Shown here: positions 1 to 7,470 of the stretch, piece after piece
Layout of the letters: each line of letters opens with the position of its first letter
Numbering within the stretch: position 1 is the stretch's first letter
From: JADKCL01 sp046050405
GTDB taxonomy: Bacteria > Bacteroidota > Bacteroidia > J057 > JADKCL01
Direction: 5' to 3'
Assembly: GCA_046050405.1 (NCBI GenBank)
Contig: JBJOPY010000139.1
Location: 1 to 9,528, forward strand
Length of the DNA: 9,528 nucleotides
Translations under genes and position numbers: made by a program
The notes under the pieces: generated by a model
What the model saw: only the letters and a program-made list of their open reading frames with translations
Told to the model about the DNA's origin: nothing
Database searches by the model: none

Positions 1-140
1 TTTAAAAGATCGGGCATGCCTGTACGCTCCCGGGCCTCCATCAGGAGGATCCAAACGGCGGATGCCGCCGTGCATCTGTAGCAATGGCCCAAAAACCCAG
101 GTCGCCTAGCCTAGATCTAGATATAAGGTAATCGCATACG
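1..140. other. Leader region upstream of the baseplate gene, possibly with the end of an upstream gene
   Basis: No gene can be assigned here. On the + strand, frame 1 stays open from the left edge to a TAG at 79-81, frame 2 stays open to a TAG a little beyond base 100, and frame 3 has a TAA at 3-5. Any of these could be the tail of the preceding eCIS gene; 25 or so codons are too few to choose. The stretch also holds a GC-rich hairpin (55-71) and a perfect 10-bp palindrome, CTAGATCTAG, at 111-120. I see no convincing promoter, in keeping with transcription entering from an upstream eCIS gene. Confidence 0.3.
55..71. other. GC-rich perfect hairpin, possible transcript-end or processing structure
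   Basis: Bases 55-61 (ACGGCGG) pair perfectly with 65-71 (CCGCCGT) around a 3-base loop, giving a 7-bp, mostly G-C stem. No T-run follows on either side, so it is not a textbook intrinsic terminator. It could end or stabilise the transcript of the gene before it, or it could be coincidence in GC-rich DNA or lie inside the end of an upstream reading frame. Confidence 0.25.
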
Positions 141-3100
141 ATGGTCAAAACGATGAAATCAAGTTTCCAAGAAAGAAAGGCGTCGGCAATCCAGGTTCTT
201 CGGGACTTGGCGGGCGGGACATGGACAGACTACAATGTCCATGATCCAGGCATCACCCTGCTGGAGCACCTGGCATATGCCATCACCGACCTGGAGTACC
301 GCCTGGGCTTCACAGTACCTGAGTTGCTGGCTGGAAACCATGAGGATTCCAATCCTGGCATGTTCGACATGGAGGAGGTACTGAGCAATGCTCCTGTGAC
401 CGATCTCGACTGGCGCAAGGTCATCGCCGACATTGAAGGCATCCGCAACGTGGAGTTGCGAACCGCTTCCAATCCAAGCCCTGAACTGTATTTCGACCCA
501 TCCACCTGGCAGATGGTTCCAAAGCCCCAAGTCGAGGATGCCGGGCTGGAGCAGGTTGCGCTCAGCGGCCTTCACGAATTGCGTTTCGATGTAGATCCCA
601 GCGAACCGGCACCAAGTCTGGACTCCTTGCTTCGGCAGATCCATGACAAGTATTATGCCCTGCGTGCAGCGGGTGAAGACCTCCATCTGGCTTGCGCGTT
701 AAGTCCTGCGATGGCCGTGCTACGTTCCGAAATCGACCTCGCACCCCGCACCTACGTTGAGGATGTCATGGCGGAGATTCTGTCCCGAATTTCGGTGTAT
801 CTCAGCAACCCGCTGACCTTCAAATCCTTGAAATCACTTGTGGATTCGGGGGAGTCGAGCGATATGATCTTTCAGGGGCCCCTCTTGGACCATGGTTTCC
901 TGGAGGATGCGGAGATGGATGCGCGGCGCATCCGCTCCACCATCTATCTTTCGGAGATCGTCTCGATCTTGAAGGGCATCCCCGGCGTTATGGAGATCAG
1001 GGAAGTATCCCTGAAGGGCAATCAATTCAGTAAATCCTCGCATGAAGCATCTCCCTACTGGATCATCGAGGTAAAAGATGGCTTTGCAGCGCAGCTGGAT
1101 ATTGTAAATTCCATCATTGGAACTCGATTGTACAAAAACGATGTCGAACTTACCTGGGATCCTGTCAAGGTGGTTTCCCTGTACAAGGAGAAACTAGGCT
1201 CCCCGAAACTGATGAACCAGAAGGGGAAATGGATCCAACCCCCAGTTGTTCGCGACCGAGATGTAGCAGCGTATCCCTCGCTGCAGCATGACCTGCCTGA
1301 CAACTATGGGATCAATGCAACTGGCTTGCCTTCGGATGCCTCCGTGGACAGGCAGGCGATGGCCCAGCAACTCAAAGCCTATCTCAGCCTGTTTGAGCAG
1401 GTGCTTGCAAATTTGTATGCACAGGCAGGTAACTTGGGGAGGCTCTTTTCCTTCCGCAGCCAAGATCAGACTGGATACTATGCAGGTGACATTTCCGACA
1501 TTCCCGACCTCGCGGATTTATGGGTGGCCGGAAAATCTTACGCTGAAGATCTGCCCAGCATCACACAGAGTCCTGAATCTCCCCATGAGCCTCTCCGGGG
1601 ATTGCTTTCCAAAAACAAAATCTTGAATCACCTGCTGGCAAGGCATGGGGACTCGCTGCGGAATTTCGGGAGAACATCCCCCGCCATCGGAGGCACGGAC
1701 ATGGCCTCGGCAGTGACAAGGAAGATGAGGCTTCTCCAGGGTTTGGCAACAGACATTGCAGGCAGGGGCAAGGGTCCGAGCATCCACCCTGGAACACCGA
1801 ATGGAACACTTGAAACCCGCATCGCAACGAAACTGGGTATTGATCTGATTCCTCAGAACCAGAAAGGCCAAGCGTTCTACCTGGTAGACCGCATCCTGCT
1901 GCGTCCCATAGAGGCTGACTATGCAGCAGGTCAACCGCTCTTTTGGTACTACAGGTATCCGATCAAAGAAGGAAAGATCCTTGGAAATTCCTCGGAAATG
2001 ACCTTTACGCCACCCAGGGAACCTGCTCCTTGGCAGCAGCACCTCAGTCCATTGAAAGTGCAGGAGGAGATTTGCGTTTTTGGTGCGGGGAAGCGAAACA
2101 TCCCTCCACAAGGCATCGCCACCGTCAATCGGGTGGATGCCAACGGATATCCAACATCGGTGGAAATGGACTGGGAAACCTATACCCAGAACCGAACGGT
2201 TTCCGATTGGAACTGGCTCCGCACCCAGACCTATCGCGGGGATCCGTGGTCTCTGCAAGTGGTCTTTGTTTTCAATGGGGATGTGGCTCCCTTTAATGAC
2301 CTGGATTTTAGGAAATACGTGGAGCAGACGATATTGGATGAGACACCCGCCCACCTCACGGCATGGGTGAGGTGGCTGGACGGTGAAGGGTTTTCCCTCC
2401 TGCGGCAGTACGATCATGAATGGAAGAAAGAGCTGCCGAATTACAGCCGGGGCAGCGTGGCATGCAATTCCCAGCCACAACAGCTCATTCCGGCTCCGAA
2501 GCACCTTCGGCTTCGCGGCTTTCGAAATGCCGTCATTGACTTGGCATTCGAGGAGGGGGCAACCTTCCCCTTGGATGAAGTGGAGGTGTGGGTTCACAAA
2601 GCCTACTATCCGGCCTTTGTCGTCCAGGAAACGACGCTCGTCAAAATAATCTCAGGGTCAAGCATTCATCTTTTCATTCCCGAGCCTGAGTGTGGGGTCA
2701 GGTATGAACTGTGGAAGATAGATGGAAATGATAGAACCCGAGCGGGATTCCTAGAGATGCAATCGCAAGATGGAGAGACCATAACCGATCAAAAGGAGGG
2801 TGCGGAAATCTCCGTCGGAATTGTGCTCAGCCAACCCACCCTGAATTTAGGCCTGAACGTGTTCGAGGTGATTGCCGTCAAAAAGCGCACAGGACTGACG
2901 GCGACCTTGAGAACCCAAATCAGGGTGATGATACCACTGGAAGAAGTGGGGATCGTGATCACTGACCCGAACAATAAAGATTATCCGCTCGGGGGGACAG
3001 ATCCCATTCCACTGGCCAAGGGCGGCTACCTGACCGTGGCTATTCCCAATCCTGGGTTTGGAGTGACGTATCAAGTCTGGAAGATAGTGAGTAAAGTCAG

Positions 3101-3326
3101 AACCCTGATCGGATTTCTACCCCGGCCCGCTTTCATCGGGGAGGCGCAGATTGCCAAAGGCGAAGGTCGCGACCTTATTGTTGGGCCGATGGACAAATTG
3201 AAGGATTTCGAGCTCAATGAAAGAAATCTGGGTTCCGGCCTGAACGAAATCGAGGTGCTAGCCGTCAAAGACCAGCCTGGTAATGTTGCACCTGCGAAGA
3301 CACAGTTCAGCGTATTTGTCGGCTAA
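141..3326 (+). CDS. eCIS baseplate protein (Afp11/Afp12, gpJ/gp47-like) with duplicated C-terminal beta-domains
   Basis: A 1061-residue protein, probably a wedge component of the baseplate of a contractile injection particle; it would join the central hub to the contractile sheath. The best signature is at residues 28-54, starting WTDYNVHDPGITLLEHLAYA, which is the 'W(T/S)DxNxxDPGITLLE' motif near the N-terminus of gpJ-like baseplate proteins of eCIS clusters. A second typical block, about 244-292 (FQGPLLDHGFLEDAEMD, then IPGVMEIREVSL), matches the baseplate-J-like region of Bacteroidota homologues. The C-terminus carries two similar beta-rich domains, about 834-930 and 956-1061, with matching 'GVRYELWKI' and 'GVTYQVWKI' strands 122 residues apart. 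There is no signal peptide or membrane segment. The start at 141 has only a weak, distant AAGG before it; Met5 at 153 is an alternative. The tape-measure gene follows after 8 bp. I am confident of the baseplate role, less of which Afp number it equals. Confidence 0.82.
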   Translation: MVKTMKSSFQERKASAIQVLRDLAGGTWTDYNVHDPGITLLEHLAYAITDLEYRLGFTVPELLAGNHEDSNPGMFDMEEVLSNAPVTDLDWRKVIADIEGIRNVELRTASNPSPELYFDPSTWQMVPKPQVEDAGLEQVALSGLHELRFDVDPSEPAPSLDSLLRQIHDKYYALRAAGEDLHLACALSPAMAVLRSEIDLAPRTYVEDVMAEILSRISVYLSNPLTFKSLKSLVDSGESSDMIFQGPLLDHGFLEDAEMDARRIRSTIYLSEIVSILKGIPGVMEIREVSLKGNQFSKSSHEASPYWIIEVKDGFAAQLDIVNSIIGTRLYKNDVELTWDPVKVVSLYKEKLGSPKLMNQKGKWIQPPVVRDRDVAAYPSLQHDLPDNYGINATGLPSDASVDRQAMAQQLKAYLSLFEQVLANLYAQAGNLGRLFSFRSQDQTGYYAGDISDIPDLADLWVAGKSYAEDLPSITQSPESPHEPLRGLLSKNKILNHLLARHGDSLRNFGRTSPAIGGTDMASAVTRKMRLLQGLATDIAGRGKGPSIHPGTPNGTLETRIATKLGIDLIPQNQKGQAFYLVDRILLRPIEADYAAGQPLFWYYRYPIKEGKILGNSSEMTFTPPREPAPWQQHLSPLKVQEEICVFGAGKRNIPPQGIATVNRVDANGYPTSVEMDWETYTQNRTVSDWNWLRTQTYRGDPWSLQVVFVFNGDVAPFNDLDFRKYVEQTILDETPAHLTAWVRWLDGEGFSLLRQYDHEWKKELPNYSRGSVACNSQPQQLIPAPKHLRLRGFRNAVIDLAFEEGATFPLDEVEVWVHKAYYPAFVVQETTLVKIISGSSIHLFIPEPECGVRYELWKIDGNDRTRAGFLEMQSQDGETITDQKEGAEISVGIVLSQPTLNLGLNVFEVIAVKKRTGLTATLRTQIRVMIPLEEVGIVITDPNNKDYPLGGTDPIPLAKGGYLTVAIPNPGFGVTYQVWKIVSKVRTLIGFLPRPAFIGEAQIAKGEGRDLIVGPMDKLKDFELNERNLGSGLNEIEVLAVKDQPGNVAPAKTQFSVFVG

Positions 3327-3334
3327 CTCCTGAA

Positions 3335-5290
3335 ATGGTCAGTTTGCAACGGCACTCCATCGCCCGCGAAAACCTCCGCATCCATCTTGGATCGGAGGAG
3401 GAGGCTAGGATGGCCTTTGAGCTTTTTTCAGACCTGGCCAAGAACGAATTGCCCGATTTGATGTGCCAAGTCTTGGATGGCTTGATGGCTCCCGATGTAT
3501 TCTATTCCATTCCCAAGGTTTACATCGCCCTTGGCGAACTCGATCCCCATGACCTTCGGGGCTCCTTTTTGCGGCGATTTTTGATGGAGTTTGAGGCACA
3601 AGTGAAGTCCGCCGCCGCCCTCTTGGGTCCCATCCAATCGCCTCGTCGCCATGTGGAACTGCTGGAGGCCATCCTGCTGCATGGAGTCAGTCCCTGGTGG
3701 GCCTCTCCAGAGGCCACCAAGGCACTGTCCTTGCAAGCAAAATGGCAAACATTGCTAGAGGAAGAACCTGCTGCGGCCATGGATTTGCTGCAGGCGGTCA
3801 TCCGATCGCCTGAAGCATTGAAGCGTTTGGTGGATGCGCTTCCCGATGACTTCCTCGTGCGCTTGTGGAATTCAGTGGCGGTGCGCATCGGCTGTGCCGC
3901 AATGAACGGGGAGGCGGTTCGCGGCAACCTCCAAGCCATTATAGACAAGGCGGGGAGGGCATTCTGGAGGACCTTGTTTACACTTGCATCGAACGGGCTG
4001 CAAGGAAAGAATTCTACCGCATTCCTATACGAGAGCGCAAAGCATCTGTCCGAATGGCTTGAATCTGCCTACCCTGGCGCAGAAAGTGTTGAAAAGCGGA
4101 CGGAATTCACTTTACTTGCCGCAGCGAGGAAGCCCTACATCCCCTCCAAAAGCCTCGACCAACTGCTCTCTTTGCTGGAATCCTTGGCAGATTCTGGGTG
4201 GAACCTGTCCCCGATTCCCCCGGATAGCATGAAAGAGTTGATCGAGGGACTGGAATCCATGATTGATTCCGCGAAAGATTCGCCCGCATTCCCCTCCGAA
4301 AGGTTGAAAACGATGGTGGCATGGCTGGAATCCCTGGCAGATTCTGGGTGGAACCCGCCTCCGATTCCCCCGGAAACCCTGAAGGAATGGATCGCGTGGT
4401 TGGAATTCATGGTCGATACCATGAAGGATTCGCCCACATTCCCCTCTGAAAGGTGGAGAACGCTGCTCGCCCGGCTGGAGTCCCTCGCAGACTCGGAACG
4501 GAACCCGTCCCCGATTCCATCGGAGACACTGAAAGAGTCCATCGATGGATTGAAATCCATGCCCCGTCCCACTGCTATAGGCGATACCGCACCCCAACCC
4601 AGTGCCGAAGTGCAACGTGCATTGACCGCCATCATTGCCTTGCTGAACCTCTCCCGGGAGGATGCCGCAACCCTCATGAAGGAGACGATGTCACAATGGG
4701 CCTCCGGCAATACAAAGGCCATCCGGAACGCCACCGAGCGGATTCGCCTCCTGTCCAAGCACCGGAAGCCCGAACAGGACTTTCCGGCCAGCACCCTCTA
4801 TCCTGTGAACTGTGGCCTGATCCTGCTCACGCCCTTCCTCTCGACCTTTTTTGCCAGTTTTGATCTGCTGGACGAAGACGGTGCCTTCCTGGGCGAGGAG
4901 GCGCGGGAGGCGGCAGTCCTCCTGCTCCGGTTCGTTGCCGACCTGGATCCTGACGTGGGCCTGGAGGAATTGATCCTGCCCAAACTGATGTGTGGGATGC
5001 CTGTGACGGCCTCCGTGGACTTGCAAGCAGGATTCCCGGAAGGTTGGCTGGCAGCCACCGAAGAGTTGATCCAGGCTGTCCAGGTCCATTGGGAGGCAGT
5101 CAACGACCTCAGTCCCGATGGATTCAGGCAGGCCTGGCTACGCAGGCCAGGCCTGCTTTCACAGCGCGACGGCAATTGGCTCCTACAGGTGGAGCGCCAA
5201 ACGCATGACATCCTGATGGACAGCCTGCCATGGAGCCTCACCCCCGTCTGGACGAGCTGGATGGAGCGGCCCATGGTCGTGGAATGGTAA
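3335..5290 (+). CDS. Contractile injection system tape-measure protein (CIS_TMP, Afp14-like)
   Basis: A 651-residue cytoplasmic protein that probably sets the length of the injection-system tube and sheath during assembly. The N-terminal block (residues 1-70, from HSIARENLRIHLGSEEEA) is the conserved opening of CIS tape-measure proteins: a short beta strand, an acidic helix, then 'IPKVYIALGELD'. The C-terminal block (about 489-651) is the hallmark: LILLTPFLSTFFASFDLLD, then 'LILPKLMCGMPV' (546-557), then 'LPWSLTPVWTSWMERPMVVEW' at the very end; the closing 'P...VEW' is typical of the family. Between them lies a variable helical region with three tandem copies of a 50-residue unit (269-409). 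It starts 8 bp after the baseplate stop and ends 12 bp before the ATPase, matching the Afp14-Afp15 order. No membrane segments are seen. Confidence 0.88.
   Translation: MVSLQRHSIARENLRIHLGSEEEARMAFELFSDLAKNELPDLMCQVLDGLMAPDVFYSIPKVYIALGELDPHDLRGSFLRRFLMEFEAQVKSAAALLGPIQSPRRHVELLEAILLHGVSPWWASPEATKALSLQAKWQTLLEEEPAAAMDLLQAVIRSPEALKRLVDALPDDFLVRLWNSVAVRIGCAAMNGEAVRGNLQAIIDKAGRAFWRTLFTLASNGLQGKNSTAFLYESAKHLSEWLESAYPGAESVEKRTEFTLLAAARKPYIPSKSLDQLLSLLESLADSGWNLSPIPPDSMKELIEGLESMIDSAKDSPAFPSERLKTMVAWLESLADSGWNPPPIPPETLKEWIAWLEFMVDTMKDSPTFPSERWRTLLARLESLADSERNPSPIPSETLKESIDGLKSMPRPTAIGDTAPQPSAEVQRALTAIIALLNLSREDAATLMKETMSQWASGNTKAIRNATERIRLLSKHRKPEQDFPASTLYPVNCGLILLTPFLSTFFASFDLLDEDGAFLGEEAREAAVLLLRFVADLDPDVGLEELILPKLMCGMPVTASVDLQAGFPEGWLAATEELIQAVQVHWEAVNDLSPDGFRQAWLRRPGLLSQRDGNWLLQVERQTHDILMDSLPWSLTPVWTSWMERPMVVEW
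4139..4561 (+). repeat. Tandem 150-bp (50-residue) repeat inside the tape-measure gene, 2.8 copies
   Basis: Copies begin at 4139, 4289 and 4439; the third stops after 123 bp. In protein they are residues 269-318, 319-368 and 369-409. Each copy reads roughly (I/F)PS(E/K), a helix, LESLADSxxN, a proline cluster (SPIPPD, PPIPPE or SPIPSE), then a second helix. The first two copies also share the linker DSP(A/T)FPSER. DNA similarity is high: the CTGGAATCC blocks at 4175 and 4325 show a single mismatch over their first 30 bases. The period is an exact multiple of three, so the frame is kept. This points to fairly recent in-frame duplication in a protein whose length is expected to matter. Confidence 0.9.
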
Positions 5291-5302
5291 GCAGTACGAG
5301 GC

Positions 5303-6688
5303 ATGACCACAGAACCCATAGCGACCATCACCGAGGCCAACGCGGCCACCCTTCTGGCGGAAATCGCCTGGCTGGATCAGATCATGCTCTCCCGCTACCA
5401 CTCCCATTTCGCAGATGAGCCGAACTGGGTTCCCTTCGAGCAGTTCGAGCCCCCCATGATCACCCTTGCCACAGCGGGCAGCTACGGCCGGTTGGTGCTG
5501 GAGGAGAGCCTCAGCCCACGGGAGCGACTGGTCTTGATCCTCGCCCTGGTCTCCCATGTGCGTCCCGACCAGCTCGACCCTCTCCTCACACTGAACACAT
5601 TGATCAACAAGCCGGTCTCAGCCTTCGGAGGGCATCCTGGAATCAATTCGGTTCCATTCCTCCCGACCATCGAGACCGCGCTGTGGTTTCTGGCACCGCT
5701 GGACCTGGCGATGCGCTTCGAATGCCAGCACATCTTCAGTGCGGACCATGTCTTCCACCGCAAGCGCATCATCGCCCTCGCCGATCCCGGTGGCTTGCAC
5801 ACCGAGTTCGGGAGGCTGCTGTCGGTGCCCCCGAATTGGGTCCACCTCCTCACCTCCGGCACTGTCCCCAAGGCCCAGTATTCGCCAGATTTCCCTGCGG
5901 ACTCCCTCACAACCCAAATGGAGGAGGAGGACATCGTGCTTTCCCGCCAAACCTGGGAGTCCATCCGAGAGGTGCAATCCTGGCTCAAGCACCGGGAGCG
6001 GCTGCATGGACTTCCGAATCTGGGGAAGCGCATCCGCCCCGGGCTGCGAATCCTTTTTCACGGCCCGCCCGGGACAGGCAAATCCCTGCTCGCAGCCTGG
6101 CTCGGAAGACAGGCGAGGATGGAGGTTTACCGCATCGATCTCAGCATGATCGTGAGCAAGTGGATCGGCGAGACGGAAAAGAACCTTGGCAAAGTCTTCG
6201 ACAAGGCCAGCGACGAGAATTGGATCCTGTTCTTCGACGAAGCCGATGCCTTGTTCGGGAAACGCACCGATGTGAGCAGTTCCCATGACCGCTACGCCAA
6301 CCAAGAGGTGGCCTACCTGCTGCAGCGCGTAGAGACCTTTCCGGGCCTGGTGATCCTTGCCACCAACCTCAAGGACAACATCGACGCCGCCTTCACCCGG
6401 CGGTTTGATGTGATGGTGCATTTCCCCAAGCCAGGCCCCTATGAGCGTGAGCTGCTATGGCGTACAGCCTTTGAACCCGTCATCTCGCCCGGCCCTGGCT
6501 TTGATTATGCGGATTTCGCCAAAAAATATGAATTGAGTGGCGGGCAGATCGTGAACATCGTGCGGTACGCTACCTTGGCGGCCTTGGATTTGGGTGGTTC
6601 GAACGGGCAGATCGTAGTGCCTGAAGAGGTGATTTTGAAGGGCATCCATCTGGAACTGGGAAAGGAAAGCATTTATCTGAGGTATTGA
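5303..6688 (+). CDS. AAA+ ATPase of the contractile injection system (Afp15-like)
   Basis: A 461-residue AAA+ ATPase. In eCIS clusters this ATPase is conserved and sits after the tape-measure gene; it is thought to help assemble or remodel the particle in the cytoplasm, though its exact substrate is unsettled. The N-terminal half (about 1-235) is a family-specific domain. The ATPase module is complete: Walker A GPPGTGKS at 254-261, Walker B ILFFDEAD at 308-315, sensor-1 Asn at 355 in ATN, arginine pair 366-367 in FTRRFD as likely arginine finger, and a sensor-2/lid region starting LSGGQIVNIVRYA at 411. All expected catalytic residues are present, so it should be active. It starts 12 bp after the tape-measure stop; GAGG immediately before the ATG is too close to be a good ribosome site. 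Its stop codon is 8 bp before the oxygenase ATG. Confidence 0.9.
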   Translation: MTTEPIATITEANAATLLAEIAWLDQIMLSRYHSHFADEPNWVPFEQFEPPMITLATAGSYGRLVLEESLSPRERLVLILALVSHVRPDQLDPLLTLNTLINKPVSAFGGHPGINSVPFLPTIETALWFLAPLDLAMRFECQHIFSADHVFHRKRIIALADPGGLHTEFGRLLSVPPNWVHLLTSGTVPKAQYSPDFPADSLTTQMEEEDIVLSRQTWESIREVQSWLKHRERLHGLPNLGKRIRPGLRILFHGPPGTGKSLLAAWLGRQARMEVYRIDLSMIVSKWIGETEKNLGKVFDKASDENWILFFDEADALFGKRTDVSSSHDRYANQEVAYLLQRVETFPGLVILATNLKDNIDAAFTRRFDVMVHFPKPGPYERELLWRTAFEPVISPGPGFDYADFAKKYELSGGQIVNIVRYATLAALDLGGSNGQIVVPEEVILKGIHLELGKESIYLRY

Positions 6689-6696
6689 AGGTTTCC

Positions 6697-7344
6697 ATGG
6701 GCGAAAATCTCAAAAACCAACCCTTGGAATTTGAAAAGGCGGTCTGTGCCCTGATGGAACAGGATTACTGCATTCTCGATGACTTCCTCGATCCCTCCGA
6801 TACGCAAGGGTTGCTCGATGCCCTGCAGCAGAAGCAGCAAAGCAACCCATTCAAACCAGCGGGAATCGGGCGTGGAACTGAGTTGCAACACAATCCTGCG
6901 ATCCGTGGAGACGAAATCATGTGGCTGGAAAACAACGAAACTGAAGCGAGGATCAGGAGATTGCTGGACAAGGTGGAGGGCATGATCGCGTATTTCAATC
7001 AGAGCTGTTATGCGGGGATTCGGGATTATGAAGCCCATTTTGCGATTTACCCGCCGCAAGCCTACTACCACCTGCATTTGGATCAATTCCAGGGCAGCGG
7101 ACATCGGCGATACACCTTCATCTTCTACCTCAATTTCGATTGGAAGGTGGAGCATGGGGGTTGCCTCCGCATCCACCCAGGCCCTCGTGACGGAGGAACC
7201 GTAATTGACATTGCCCCAGTCGCCGGGAGATTCGTCTGCTTCCGCAGCAATGCCATTCCCCACGAGGTCCTGGTCACCCACCGGCACCGGTACAGCGTCA
7301 CCGGATGGTGGCTGAACCAGGAGAAAACCCTGGGATTCCTATAG
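6697..7344 (+). CDS. 2-oxoglutarate/Fe(II) dioxygenase, SM-20/prolyl-4-hydroxylase type
   Basis: A 215-residue enzyme predicted to use 2-oxoglutarate, O2 and Fe(II) to hydroxylate a substrate, probably a protein proline. The metal triad is visible: H127 and D129 in YYHLHLDQ, and the distal His189 in IPHEV; Arg198, in RYSVTGWW, should bind the 2-oxoglutarate carboxylate. The core strands RRYTFIFYLN and GGCLRIH and the phrase GRFVCFRSN are typical of bacterial SM-20-like prolyl hydroxylases, a group that includes the Pseudomonas enzyme acting on EF-Tu. I chose ATG 6697 because GAAGG at 6687-6691 is well spaced from it; an in-frame TTG at 6685, overlapping the ATPase stop, would add four residues. 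No signal peptide, so cytoplasmic. It is the last gene of the eCIS run. The substrate is unknown; a proline of an eCIS protein, EF-Tu or an effector are all only possibilities. Confidence 0.85.
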   Translation: MGENLKNQPLEFEKAVCALMEQDYCILDDFLDPSDTQGLLDALQQKQQSNPFKPAGIGRGTELQHNPAIRGDEIMWLENNETEARIRRLLDKVEGMIAYFNQSCYAGIRDYEAHFAIYPPQAYYHLHLDQFQGSGHRRYTFIFYLNFDWKVEHGGCLRIHPGPRDGGTVIDIAPVAGRFVCFRSNAIPHEVLVTHRHRYSVTGWWLNQEKTLGFL

Positions 7345-7349
7345 CCATT

Positions 7350-7369
7350 CCTTCCAGGTTTCTGGAATG
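7350..7369 (+). terminator. Hairpin just after the oxygenase stop, candidate end of the eCIS transcript
   Basis: TTCCAG (7352-7357) pairs perfectly with CTGGAA (7362-7367) around a GTTT loop, and the stem may extend past one mismatch. A competing stem, CCATTCC (7345-7351) with GGAATGG (7364-7370), overlaps it. The position, within 10 bases of the TAG at 7342-7344 and before a convergent gene, suits a terminator, but only a weak, interrupted T stretch follows. Confidence 0.4.
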
Positions 7370-7470
7370 GAGTTTGACCCGGTCTGGATATTGATGCGCA
7401 ATTTGATTGCAAGGATTGGTTTCCAGGGGATTGTGATGAATCATTTCCTGCAATTCCACTCCTCCGGCCC

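Noticed and set aside
62..109. ATG at 62 preceded by AGGAGG at 43-48
   Set aside because: The frame closes after 15 codons and the spacing to the purine run is too long; no support as a gene.
1518..2597. Open frame of 359 codons on the - strand
   Set aside because: It lies wholly antisense to the baseplate gene, its translation is rich in Cys, His, Pro and Arg with no recognisable motif, and the + strand protein has clear family features.
4112..4794. Repetitive - strand open frames over the tape-measure repeat (for example 4135-4794)
   Set aside because: Their repeats are only the mirror of the tandem repeat on the + strand; the + strand protein has conserved family ends.
5618..6421. Open frame of 267 codons on the - strand
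   Set aside because: Antisense to the AAA+ ATPase, including Walker A and B; no family features of its own.
7398..7410. Hairpin GCAAT-TTG-ATTGC between the convergent genes
   Set aside because: Only five base pairs with a 3-base loop and no T-run; too weak to call a terminator for the - strand gene.
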